Position numbers and translations under genes: made by a program. From an uncultured Fidelibacterota bacterium (GTDB lineage: Bacteria; Fidelibacterota; Marinisomatia; Marinisomatales; UBA8229), in assembly GCA_913054425.1 (NCBI GenBank), contig CAJXJG010000012.1:1-18508 (forward strand): DNA of 18,508 nucleotides, in the 5' to 3' direction. Under the pieces are notes generated by a model. It was not told the origin of the DNA, did not search any database, and saw only the letters and a list, made by a program, of their open reading frames with translations. Positions 1-7,403 of the stretch are shown here, piece by piece. How positions within the stretch are numbered: the stretch's first letter is position 1; the number at the start of each line of letters is the position of its first letter.

Positions 1-153
1 TCCAGCGGTTCGGTTGCGTGGGCAGCTCTCCAAACTGCACAGAGGTTAAATAAAGACCAGAATTGCCTGATGATACTGGCGGATGGAATCCGGAATTATT
101 TAGGAAAATTTGTTTCCGATGAATGGATGGAGAAACAGGGATTCTCAAAATAA
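1..153 (+). CDS. Cysteine synthase / cystathionine beta-synthase, C-terminal end (partial)
   Basis: The window opens inside this gene; 50 codons and a TAA stop are present. The visible part contains SSGSVAWAAL, which matches the helix after the glycine-rich PLP phosphate-binding region, and ADGIRNYLGKF followed by SDEWMEKQGF. That is the characteristic end of the catalytic domain in cystathionine beta-synthase and the related cysteine synthases (fold type II PLP enzymes, which join serine or O-acetylserine to a thiol). The protein stops directly after this motif, so no CBS-pair regulatory domain follows. The next gene starts 13 bp downstream on the same strand and is probably co-transcribed. 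The N-terminal lysine that binds PLP is outside the window, so the choice between cysteine synthase and cystathionine beta-synthase is open; the RNYLGKF/SDEWM wording leans to the latter. Confidence 0.78.
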   Translation, partial: SSGSVAWAALQTAQRLNKDQNCLMILADGIRNYLGKFVSDEWMEKQGFSK

Positions 154-166
154 TTATCACTCAAAA

Positions 167-916
167 ATGAGTCGAATCATCTTTACATTCATCGTCTTGG
201 AAATTTTAATGATCTCTGCCAGCTTCGGCCAAATTGCAGATGAACGTGGATACATTGTTTCGATTGGAGATTCTGTTCCAAAATTTGGATTGGAGTTTAC
301 AGATGGCACCCAGACAACGATGAATGATTTGAGAGGAAATGTTGTTATGCTTCAATTCACTGCCAGCTGGTGTTCAGTATGCAGAAAAGAAATGCCCCAT
401 ATTGAAAAAGAGATCTGGAGAGTATACAAAAACCTGGGATTGGTGGTCATTGGGATTGACAGAGATGAACCGGTAAAAACGGTTCGTCAATTTGCAAAGG
501 AGACTCAGATCTCGTATCCCCTGGCGTTGGATCCTGATGCCGATATATTCGGATTATTTTCCCACAAAGGGAGTGGTGTTACCCGAAACGTCATCATAAA
601 TACTGAAGGAAAGATTGTTTTTCTTACTCGTTTGTTCGATCCGGAGGAATTCGAAAAAATGATCCAGGTCATTCACTCCGAACTGGAAAAATTAGTTAAC
701 CAAGAGCAAAACCATTTAGAACAGGAAAAATTATCTTTGGAGAGCCAATTAACTGAATTAGATAAGAGTATTCAAAAAAAGGGTAACAATAAAGAACTGC
801 AAAATACAATCCAAGAACTTAAAAATAATATATTGGAAAAGGTACTCCGGGTTAAAAGAGAGGAAGAAAAACTTCATCTGAGAAAAGAGAAACTCAGGGA
901 AATTAAATCAAGCTGA
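167..916 (+). CDS. Secreted TlpA/peroxiredoxin-like thioredoxin-fold protein with C-terminal coiled coil
   Basis: 249 residues from the ATG at 167. The open frame runs back to an ATG at 110, but that would overlap the preceding gene and put 19 polar residues ahead of the signal peptide, so 167 is preferred; no clear Shine-Dalgarno precedes either. Residues 1-22 look like a signal peptide ending SASFGQ. Residues about 30-168 form an AhpC/TSA-TlpA-type thioredoxin fold with the active site ASWCSVCRKEMP (Cys69, Cys72). The loop that usually carries the cis-proline reads GSGVTRNVIIN, without proline. From about residue 170 to the end the sequence is highly charged and heptad-like (Glu/Lys/Leu rich), a predicted coiled coil of roughly 80 residues that is not part of ordinary TlpA/ResA proteins. 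The likely role is an extracytoplasmic thiol-disulfide reductase; the partner is unknown. It converges on uvrC with only 5 bp between stop codons. Confidence 0.82.
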   Translation: MSRIIFTFIVLEILMISASFGQIADERGYIVSIGDSVPKFGLEFTDGTQTTMNDLRGNVVMLQFTASWCSVCRKEMPHIEKEIWRVYKNLGLVVIGIDRDEPVKTVRQFAKETQISYPLALDPDADIFGLFSHKGSGVTRNVIINTEGKIVFLTRLFDPEEFEKMIQVIHSELEKLVNQEQNHLEQEKLSLESQLTELDKSIQKKGNNKELQNTIQELKNNILEKVLRVKREEEKLHLRKEKLREIKSS

Positions 917-921
917 TTCTC

Positions 922-2748
922 CTAATCATCATCAATAAAACCTCGCGCCACCTTAATTACTTCTTTTGCGGTTTTCTTCGGTATCCGAACCTTTTCTGAA
1001 ACAATTTTATAATTACTTTTTGCTATACCTTTCATATCAGGAAATTCAATAAATAGTGTTTTCATGCGCTTTGGACCTATACCTGGAATTGATTTAAATA
1101 TTGAGTCGGTTATGCTTCGGGTGCGTTTCTGGCGCTGAAAATCAATAGCAAACCGGTGAGCTTCATCCCGAATCTTCCGGAGATATATTAATCCTGCTGA
1201 TTGTTTTGAAATTGTCTGGGATTCAGAATACCCCGGCAAAAATACCTCCTCCAATCGTTTTGCTAACCCCGCAACAGCAATATAATCCAAACCCAGTTCC
1301 CTCAAAGCGGAAACCGCCATGGAAAGCTGCCCCTTCCCTCCATCAACCAATATAAGATCAGGGAGCTTTCCTTTTTCTTTTTGGACACGCTTATAGCGGC
1401 GAAACACAACTTCACGCATGGCCGCAAAATCATCAATTCCCACCACTGTTTTAACATTGAATTTCCGGTACAAATTTCTACGGGACTTTCCATCAATAAA
1501 ACAAACCATGGATCCCACCGTGTTGGTACCTCCCAAATGAGAGATATCAAACGCTTCAATATGTCTTGGTGGCGCTTTCAGGTGCAGATCATCCTGAAGT
1601 TGTTTTAAGGAATTGGGAACATATTCCATCCGTTTTTTTCGTTCCAGTATCCATTCACCTAACAGCAGTTTGGCATTTTGGAATACAATCCGTATTTCTT
1701 TTGCTTTTTCTCCACGCTGTGGATATGTAAAATGAACAGCGCCCTGGCGTTTTTGCCGTAACCATACAAGCAGCCCTCCTTCATCATTAGGTGTAATTGG
1801 AAGAGAAATTTCCTTTGGAATAAAATCACTGTCAAGATAAAACCTTCCTATGACAAACCGAAAAACTTCATTGTCATCATCCTGAGACATCAAAGGAATT
1901 TTCTCCCTGCTGAACAAACGCCCCTGGCGGATCCGCACAATGACCATAAAACCAAGTTCATTCTCCCGTGCAAGTGCAAACACATCCCTATTTTCAAATT
2001 TTGCTGTTAATTTTCGCTGCCGTTCCTTGAAACTTTTTACAGCCTTTAATTGATCCCGGAATCGCCCGGCATCCTCATAACGCAATGAAACAGCTGCTGC
2101 TTCCATCCTATCCCTGAGATAGTTTTCGGTCTCCTGTGTCTGTCCATGAAGGAACTGAATAACGTGTTTGATCATCCGGTTGTATTCCTCCCTGCTTACC
2201 AATCCCTGGCAGGGGCCTTCGCATTTTTTGATATGGTAATCCAGGCACAATGATATCTTTTTCTGTCGAACAATTTTGTCATCCATAAAAAAGCTGCAGC
2301 TTCGGATCTGATAAACTTTATGAAGCATTTTTAAGATTTGACGCAGATAGCGTATATCTGTGTAGGGACCAAAATATTTTGAACCGTCTTTCACAATATC
2401 CCTGGTTAAGAATACCTGCGGGTAAGGTTCGTTCGTGATCCGGATAAAGGGATAGGATTTGTCGTCTTTCAGGTCAATATTATATTTCGGTTTGTGCTGT
2501 TTAATTAAGCTGGCTTCCGTGAAAAGCGCTTCCACCTCACTGGCAACTACGATCCATTCCAAGTCTGCAATCCGCTTAATCATGGACTGGTTTTTCGGAG
2601 TCTGGTACTTATTTTTCTGGAAATATGACCGGACCCGGTTTCGGAGATTTTTGGCCTTCCCGATATAAATCAGGTTATCCTGTTTATTTTTAAATAGATA
2701 GACTCCCGGTTCAGTGGGAATTTTCTTTATTTTCGATGTAATATCCAT
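922..2748 (-). CDS. uvrC: Excinuclease ABC subunit C (UvrC)
   Basis: 608 residues, full length for UvrC, the nuclease that makes both incisions around bulky DNA lesions after UvrA/UvrB damage recognition. Domains in order: N-terminal GIY-YIG nuclease (GVYLFKNKQDNLIYIGKAKN, residues about 15-34); a Cys-rich stretch with CLDYHIKKCEGPC; a UVR/UvrB-binding segment (about 206-240); the RNase H-like second nuclease with FDISH (Asp near 399), LVDGGKGQL (near 467) and DEAHRFA (near 527); and a terminal helix-hairpin-helix with SIPGIGPKRMKTLF (about 552-566). All expected catalytic motifs are visible. The ATG at 2748 gives the canonical N-terminus; only a weak ribosome-binding sequence precedes it. 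It stands alone, convergent with the TlpA-like gene and divergent from the histidine kinase. Confidence 0.98.
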   Translation of the reverse strand: MDITSKIKKIPTEPGVYLFKNKQDNLIYIGKAKNLRNRVRSYFQKNKYQTPKNQSMIKRIADLEWIVVASEVEALFTEASLIKQHKPKYNIDLKDDKSYPFIRITNEPYPQVFLTRDIVKDGSKYFGPYTDIRYLRQILKMLHKVYQIRSCSFFMDDKIVRQKKISLCLDYHIKKCEGPCQGLVSREEYNRMIKHVIQFLHGQTQETENYLRDRMEAAAVSLRYEDAGRFRDQLKAVKSFKERQRKLTAKFENRDVFALARENELGFMVIVRIRQGRLFSREKIPLMSQDDDNEVFRFVIGRFYLDSDFIPKEISLPITPNDEGGLLVWLRQKRQGAVHFTYPQRGEKAKEIRIVFQNAKLLLGEWILERKKRMEYVPNSLKQLQDDLHLKAPPRHIEAFDISHLGGTNTVGSMVCFIDGKSRRNLYRKFNVKTVVGIDDFAAMREVVFRRYKRVQKEKGKLPDLILVDGGKGQLSMAVSALRELGLDYIAVAGLAKRLEEVFLPGYSESQTISKQSAGLIYLRKIRDEAHRFAIDFQRQKRTRSITDSIFKSIPGIGPKRMKTLFIEFPDMKGIAKSNYKIVSEKVRIPKKTAKEVIKVARGFIDDD

Positions 2749-3057
2749 TTTCTATAGGAAAAATTGAGAAATTTAGAAATCTGAGGAAAGAAGAAAGGTG
2801 AACATACTTTGACCCAGACAATTAATTTTTTCGAATCCCCTGGAAACCTCATAACCTGAACTCTTATTTTGAATATATTATTCCTATTCATTTTATTTGT
2901 AAATTAAACTTAAAGACAGGGACATGTGATTAAAATCTATTCAATTATTCCGAAAGATTGCTTTTTTGAATTTAATGAATTACACGACAAGGATTAATAA
3001 AAATACATTCTCAAATAATTCATATTTCACCAAGTATATTTTAGAAATAAAAGCATA
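2749..3057. other. Divergent intergenic region, no gene seen
   Basis: 309 bp of AT-rich sequence between the starts of uvrC (minus strand) and the histidine kinase (plus strand). No open frame longer than about ten codons with a plausible start was found, and no tRNA or strong hairpin. It must hold the promoters of both genes, but I could not identify a convincing -35/-10 pair. A short inverted repeat GAATA-TAT-TATTC lies at 2871-2883; it is too small and AT-rich to call an operator. Confidence 0.5.
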
Positions 3058-4704
3058 ATGACAATTTCATTTACCATACCAGTTATGGTGTTTATGGTTA
3101 ACCTCATAACCATTACCTATGTTTTTGCCCAAAACTGGAAAGGACCTGTAAACCGGGCCTATATCTATTTCCTTTTATCGGCAAATGTATGGGTTGCGCT
3201 CGACATGATTGAATTCGTTAATTTCCCCGGGAATGCACCCTCCTGGTTTGATAAGCTTACATCTGTTTCCTGGATACCCATTGGATTCCTCTTTTTGAAT
3301 TTTATTTATCATTGGTTGCAAAAAGAAAAAGACCTTATTTATAGAATATTTTTTAGCTCTGCAATTGTGTCAATCCTGATCAGTCTTGGATCCCAAATGA
3401 TAATTAATTATGGGGTTTTGTATGTACCCACTTCAATGCTGGTCATAATCTTACCTTTTATTTACGGGGCTGTCCTTTTATTTCAAGATTTTAAGCGATC
3501 TCAGAAAGACAGCTTACTGAGAAGACAATTATCTTTAATGGTCCTGGGTGTGGTAATCAGTTTGGGACTGGGGTTAATTATTGGTATTAGTCTCCCGGTA
3601 GTGTTTAAAGTTCAGGAGTGGTATTTTTTAACCTCCTCATTGACTGGTCTACAAGCGTTGTTTGTGCTTCCTGCACTTGTGAAATTTAACTTTCTTGCCA
3701 CCCCCATTCAGGAAGTTACAGGGGAACTGTTCGAACACTCTCCCCAGGCTGTCTTGATTATTAGTCCCTCTGAAAATGTAATCCATACCAATAACTCAGC
3801 AGTTGATTTATTTGGCATAGATAAAAAAACCATTCTTGGTATGGATACATCTGAATTATTTCTGGACTATGATTCCAATAAAAACTATAAAAATTTCGAA
3901 ACCCAAACAAAAGGGGGAGAGAAAAAAATAGTTTCAATTTCCAACACGGTTATACGGCAAGGAGGACTGTTTTTAGGGAAAATGATCATAATAGATGACA
4001 TTTCTGAACGCAAAAAATCAGAAGAAAAATTAAATTATTCCAGAATGCAACTGCGTAGACTCACGAAATACCTGCAAAATATACAAGAAGAAGAACGTGC
4101 ATTTATTTCCCGCGAGATTCATGACGTGTTAGGACAAGAACTTACCAGTATGAAATTGGATCTCTCATGGCTGGGTAAAACACTCACAAATAATAATCCT
4201 GACGTTGGGAATCAAATTGATTCCTTGAAAGAGCAAATTGATAAAACTATTCAATCTGTGCGAGAAATCAGTTCCAAGTTACATCCGGCCATATTAGAAG
4301 ATTTAGGATTACGCGCTGCGGTTGAATGGCAGGTAAAAGAATTTGAAGAGCGTTCTAAAATAAACTGTAAGCTACATATTCCAAATGAAACTTTGGAATT
4401 AAATAAAGAGGATACACGATCTATTTTTCGTATTATTCAGGAATCACTTACAAATATCATGCGCCATGCTGCTGCAAAGGAGGTTGAAATATCCATAATA
4501 AAAACACCTGAAAATATTCAAATGACAATTTCTGATGATGGGAAAGGGTTTTCTCAAGACAAGAATAAGGGTGGACATTCTTTTGGATTACTGGGAATGC
4601 AGGAAAGAGCATACTCTATGGATGCCACTATTGACATTACCAGTAAAAAGAAAGCAGGGACAACAATTCATTTAAAAATTCCAAGAAAAGCTGAAGTAAT
4701 ATGA
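3058..4704 (+). CDS. Membrane-bound sensor histidine kinase (7TM-PAS-HisKA_3-HATPase, NarL-partner type)
   Basis: 548 residues. Residues 1 to about 215 hold seven hydrophobic helices with short loops and no large extracytoplasmic domain, resembling the 7TM sensor region found at the N-terminus of some histidine kinases. Residues about 220-320 form a PAS domain (starting ELFEHSPQAVLIISPSEN, ending IIIDDISERKKSEEKL). The dimerisation/phosphoacceptor helix is the HisKA_3 kind: EEERAFISREIHDVLGQEL, with His355 as predicted phosphorylation site. The ATP-binding domain shows the N box (IIQESLTNIMRHA), the G1 box (ISDDGKGF) and GLLGMQERA near the C-terminus, and ends at GTTIHLKIP. This architecture partners with LuxR-type response regulators, and the next gene is one, overlapping by 4 bp (ATGA). 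The ligand is unknown; with no periplasmic domain it may sense within the membrane or through PAS. No clear Shine-Dalgarno precedes the ATG. Confidence 0.93.
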   Translation: MTISFTIPVMVFMVNLITITYVFAQNWKGPVNRAYIYFLLSANVWVALDMIEFVNFPGNAPSWFDKLTSVSWIPIGFLFLNFIYHWLQKEKDLIYRIFFSSAIVSILISLGSQMIINYGVLYVPTSMLVIILPFIYGAVLLFQDFKRSQKDSLLRRQLSLMVLGVVISLGLGLIIGISLPVVFKVQEWYFLTSSLTGLQALFVLPALVKFNFLATPIQEVTGELFEHSPQAVLIISPSENVIHTNNSAVDLFGIDKKTILGMDTSELFLDYDSNKNYKNFETQTKGGEKKIVSISNTVIRQGGLFLGKMIIIDDISERKKSEEKLNYSRMQLRRLTKYLQNIQEEERAFISREIHDVLGQELTSMKLDLSWLGKTLTNNNPDVGNQIDSLKEQIDKTIQSVREISSKLHPAILEDLGLRAAVEWQVKEFEERSKINCKLHIPNETLELNKEDTRSIFRIIQESLTNIMRHAAAKEVEISIIKTPENIQMTISDDGKGFSQDKNKGGHSFGLLGMQERAYSMDATIDITSKKKAGTTIHLKIPRKAEVI

Positions 4705-5336
4705 TCTATATACTGCTTGTTGATGATCACGCTATTTTCCGCGAAGGACTTAAAAAGATTATTGAAAATACATCTGGTATGGGAGTAACCGGTGAAGCAA
4801 ATAATGGACAGGAAGCTTTAGATCAGGTATGGAAAAATAAATTTGATCTGGTCATTTTAGATATTTCTCTGCCGGGGAGAAGTGGTCTAGAAATCCTGAA
4901 AGAAATAAAGAAAAGCAATCCTCAATTACCAGTATTGATCTTAAGCATGCATTCTGAGGATCAGTATGCCAGGCGTTTGCTTAAAGCCGGTGCATCAGGA
5001 TACCTGAAAAAAGACAGCGCATTTGATGAATTGGTAAACGCAATTCGAACAATTCACGATGGACATAAGTATATCAGCCCGGTTGTTGCGAATATTTTAG
5101 CAGAATTTATTGAAAAAGATGCTGATAAAGAGCCTCATGAACTTCTTTCTGATAGAGAGTTCCAAGTGCTGTGCATGATTGGCACAGGGAAAACAGTAAC
5201 TGAAATTTCAAAAGAACTATCCCTGAGTGATAAAACTATTAGTACTTACCGGGCCCGAATATTAGAAAAAATGAGAATGAGGACAAATGCAGATTTAACA
5301 TTTTATGCGATCAGCAATAAATTAGTGAAAAATTAA
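4701..5336 (+). CDS. NarL/FixJ-family response regulator
   Basis: 211 residues, normal for the family. The N-terminal receiver domain (about 1-120) has the acidic pair DD near residue 8, the phosphoacceptor Asp54 in DLVILDISLPG, the LSMH segment carrying the conserved hydroxyl residue, and the lysine in GYLKKD. The C-terminal LuxR-type helix-turn-helix (about 147-205) reads LSDREFQVLCMIGTGKTVTEISKELSLSDKTISTYRARILEKM, a textbook DNA-binding module. Its ATG overlaps the kinase stop codon (ATGA at 4701-4704), so kinase and regulator are translationally coupled. The target promoters are unknown. Two hairpins follow the gene, the second terminator-like. Confidence 0.96.
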   Translation: MIYILLVDDHAIFREGLKKIIENTSGMGVTGEANNGQEALDQVWKNKFDLVILDISLPGRSGLEILKEIKKSNPQLPVLILSMHSEDQYARRLLKAGASGYLKKDSAFDELVNAIRTIHDGHKYISPVVANILAEFIEKDADKEPHELLSDREFQVLCMIGTGKTVTEISKELSLSDKTISTYRARILEKMRMRTNADLTFYAISNKLVKN

Positions 5337-5428
5337 CATATAGTAAATTTTGCAGGGGGAATGCTTACATAAAAATCATATTATCCCTGATAGTATTGAT
5401 TAAAAGTTAATTACCATATTTTAGAGCA

Positions 5429-5451
5429 ATACTAAAATAACTTTTTAGTAT
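5429..5451. other. Perfect 9-bp hairpin after the response regulator gene
   Basis: ATACTAAAA at 5429-5437 and TTTTAGTAT at 5443-5451 are exact reverse complements around a 5-nt loop. It lies 93 bp after the response regulator stop and 10 bp before a second hairpin at 5461. It is A/T-rich, so weak alone. Together the two may form a tandem terminator, or a dyad upstream of the receiver gene at 5562. Seen directly; function inferred. Confidence 0.5.
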
Positions 5452-5460
5452 AATCATTTT

Positions 5461-5488
5461 AAAAGTGGATGAACTATTCACTTTTTTT
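5461..5488 (+). terminator. Probable intrinsic terminator
   Basis: AAAAGTGGAT (5461-5470) pairs with ATTCACTTTT (5476-5485) through one G-U pair around the loop GAACT. The T-run spans 5482-5488, so the 3' arm merges into the U tract. This fits Rho-independent termination of the kinase/response-regulator transcript. It sits 73 bp ahead of the stand-alone receiver gene, which would then need its own promoter or readthrough. Confidence 0.55.
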
Positions 5489-5561
5489 ATTCCAAATTGA
5501 TTTCACTGGAAAAAATTCAAAAATAAGTCAAAACCATGCAAGAGAAGGATTCAGCAAATAG

Positions 5562-5981
5562 TTGAAAAATAATAATAACGTTCAAACTGAAATATTAATT
5601 GTTGATGATCATCCCATTGTAAGAGAGGGTTTAAAACGAATCATCAATGAGCAATCGAACCTAAAGGTAAAAGATGAAGCTCCAAACGGAGAGTTGGCTC
5701 TAAAACAGATTCAATCCAGCCACTTTGACCTGATGATATTGGATATTTCCTTACCTGGGAAAAGCGGGTATAAAATCTTGAAGGAAGTAAAAGCAATCAA
5801 ACCGAAATTACCAGTGTTAATTCTAAGTATGCACGCAGAAGAACATTATCCAAATAAAATGTTTCAAGCTGGTGCATCTGGATATCTGACTAAAGACAAT
5901 GCTTCTGAAAATATTGTAAAGGCAATCGAATTCGTAAAGTCAGGAAAAAAATATACAGAAGCATTGTCAGCTAAGAAATAA
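5562..5981 (+). CDS. Stand-alone response-regulator receiver protein (truncated paralogue of the upstream regulator)
   Basis: 139 residues. A receiver domain only: IVDDHP near residue 14-19, phosphoacceptor Asp61 in DLMILDISLPG, LILSMHAEE and GYLTKD. It aligns almost without gaps to the receiver domain of the regulator encoded at 4701-5336, sharing long identical blocks (REGLK, ILDISLPG, LPVLILSMH, AGASGYL). It ends about where the linker to the LuxR helix-turn-helix would begin; no HTH coding sequence is seen in any frame between its stop and the next gene 22 bp on. The start is TTG; AGAAGG lies 13 nt upstream, rather far. An ATG at 5536 is out of frame by one base and closes after nine codons, so a lost base at the 5' end is possible. 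It is either a CheY-like phosphate sink or an HTH-less duplicate in decay. Confidence 0.8.
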   Translation: MKNNNNVQTEILIVDDHPIVREGLKRIINEQSNLKVKDEAPNGELALKQIQSSHFDLMILDISLPGKSGYKILKEVKAIKPKLPVLILSMHAEEHYPNKMFQAGASGYLTKDNASENIVKAIEFVKSGKKYTEALSAKK

Positions 5982-6003
5982 ATCGTTCGGTTTCCTTTCC
6001 CTT

Positions 6004-6411
6004 TTATTTTGGTTTCTGCGCTAATTCCACAAGAACACCACCCGTGCTTTCAGGATGGATAAAAACTACCAGGTTTTGCTCTGCTCCTTTCGTTGGAATC
6101 TCATTCACCAAACGGATTTTTGCCTGCTTTAGTTCAGTTATAGCTTCCTCAATATTGTCTACTTCAAAACAGAGGTGATGTATACCCTGTCCTCGTTTTT
6201 CAAGAAATTTTGCGATGGACGATTCCTGACCAATTTTCTCCAATAGTTCCACCTTTCCCCTGCCTGTATCATAAATATCAGTGATCACTCCCTCCTTGTC
6301 AACTGTTTCCCTGTGTGTATGGTTTAGCTTCAGCACCTGTTTCCAAAACGGTGCAATTTTATCTATGCTTTCTGTAGCGATACCTATGTGTTCTATTCCT
6401 AATATCTTCAA
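6004..6411 (-). CDS. mce: Methylmalonyl-CoA epimerase
   Basis: 135 residues, typical length. A vicinal-oxygen-chelate fold enzyme that interconverts the (S) and (R) forms of methylmalonyl-CoA in the propionyl-CoA/succinyl-CoA route. Visible family signatures are the N-terminal HIGIA (His8, metal ligand position), KVELLE, GIHHLCFEVD (His78/His79) and the C-terminal FIHPESTGGVLVEL (Glu129). The start codon is TTG at 6411; no in-frame ATG exists nearby and the protein begins exactly where homologues begin, so TTG is credible. The mutase and propionyl-CoA carboxylase are not in the window. A repeat element occupies the space upstream, between this gene and the crotonase gene, which is transcribed in the same direction. 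Confidence 0.93.
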   Translation of the reverse strand: MKILGIEHIGIATESIDKIAPFWKQVLKLNHTHRETVDKEGVITDIYDTGRGKVELLEKIGQESSIAKFLEKRGQGIHHLCFEVDNIEEAITELKQAKIRLVNEIPTKGAEQNLVVFIHPESTGGVLVELAQKPK

Positions 6412-6443
6412 TTCAATTTGGATATTTTGTTATTTCAATGAAA

Positions 6444-6570
6444 GCTTTGAAAAACCAATGATTGTGATATTGAGTCCATCGAAATATGATGACATCTCCA
6501 CGCTGAATAAACCCTTCGATAAACCCAGGGTGACAATTCCATAAAAGTTATTTTCAGGGTTTTTCAAATG
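6444..6570 (+). repeat. Interspersed inverted-repeat element, copy 1 (short form)
   Basis: About 127 bp. The left end GCTTTGAAAAACC (6444-6456) and right end GGTTTTTCAAA (6558-6568) are reverse complements over 11 bases; the last two bases of the right end differ. The interior aligns to the copy at 16143-16296 over the left 77 bases with few mismatches and again over the right 25 bases or so, but lacks about 27 bases in the middle. It fills the gap between the crotonase and epimerase genes. No protein is encoded. The interior has the general layout of the TGTC-xxxx-TGAG ... CTCA-xxxx-GACA palindromic repeats scattered through many bacterial genomes. Confidence 0.8.
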
Positions 6571-6594
6571 TTTCTCAATAAGACTATTCTTCAA

Positions 6595-7368
6595 TTAATT
6601 ACGGAAATTTGGTTTCCTTTTATTTACAAAAGCAGCAAGACCTTCCTTCGTTTCACCTGTCCCGAAAAGATCACTGAATGCTTTGACTTCCAAGTCCAAT
6701 CCCTGATCCAACGTCATGTTCATTCCTTGGTTAATGCACACTAAAGCCATACGAATTGCTTCCGGTCCATTTTTCAAGATGGATTGAGCAACCTGCCGGG
6801 ATTTATCTAATAATTTATCTAATGGAACCACATGATTCACCAGCCCAATATCCAGAGCTTCCTTCGCTGAGATCATCTCACCTCCTGTGATAATTTCCAC
6901 AGCTTTTCCCTGCCCTACCAGCCTGGGTAATCTTTGGGTCCCGCCCCAACCGGGAATAAGCCCTAATTGAACTTCAGGCTGAGCAAATTTGGCATTTTCG
7001 CTGGCGATACGAATATGGCAGGCTAACCCGATTTCACATCCTCCGCCGAGAGCAAAACCATTTACGGCTGCTATTACAGGTTTTGGTGAATGTTCAATAA
7101 TTCGGGTTAAATCCTGTCCCCTCTTTCCAAACATCAATGCTTCAATTTTTCCCATTTTTTGCATTGATTTGATATCCGCTCCGGCAATAAAAGCTTTTTC
7201 ACCAGCGCCCGTTAGTAAAATCACCCCAACATTTGAATCACTTATACAGGTTTCAAATGACTCTTTCATTTCTGCAATGACTTCAGAATTTAATGAGTTC
7301 AGAGCATGTTGCCGATCAATTGTAATCGTTGCAATATGTTCTTTAATTTCTATTTGAATATACTTCAT
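6595..7368 (-). CDS. Enoyl-CoA hydratase / crotonase-family protein
   Basis: 257 residues, standard for single-domain enoyl-CoA hydratases, which add water across the 2,3 double bond of enoyl-CoA. It has the oxyanion-hole segment GEKAFIAGADIKSM (about 56-69), the second backbone donor in NGFALGGGCEIGLAC (about 103-117), and both catalytic glutamates expected of a true hydratase: Glu112 in GGGCEIG and Glu132 in QPEVQLGLIPGWGGTQRL. This favours a hydratase (crotonyl/3-hydroxybutyryl-CoA type) over a crotonase relative with another chemistry, but substrate length is not visible. It begins 35 bp after trkH on the same strand and lies upstream of mce, separated from it by a repeat element. The ATG at 7368 gives the expected short N-terminus. 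Confidence 0.92.
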   Translation of the reverse strand: MKYIQIEIKEHIATITIDRQHALNSLNSEVIAEMKESFETCISDSNVGVILLTGAGEKAFIAGADIKSMQKMGKIEALMFGKRGQDLTRIIEHSPKPVIAAVNGFALGGGCEIGLACHIRIASENAKFAQPEVQLGLIPGWGGTQRLPRLVGQGKAVEIITGGEMISAKEALDIGLVNHVVPLDKLLDKSRQVAQSILKNGPEAIRMALVCINQGMNMTLDQGLDLEVKAFSDLFGTGETKEGLAAFVNKRKPNFRN

Positions 7369-7403
7369 CAGGTTTTCATTTGTATCATGGACTGAAAGTT
7401 ATT

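Noticed and set aside
110..166. Upstream ATG at 110 for the TlpA-like gene
   Set aside because: It overlaps the preceding gene and would bury the signal peptide behind 19 polar residues.
5536..5565. ATG at 5536 as start of the stand-alone receiver
   Set aside because: Out of frame with the receiver and closes after nine codons; it could only serve if a base is missing from the sequence.
6281..6544. 87-codon plus-strand open frame
   Set aside because: Half lies antisense to the epimerase gene and half inside the repeat element; it shows no recognisable protein features.
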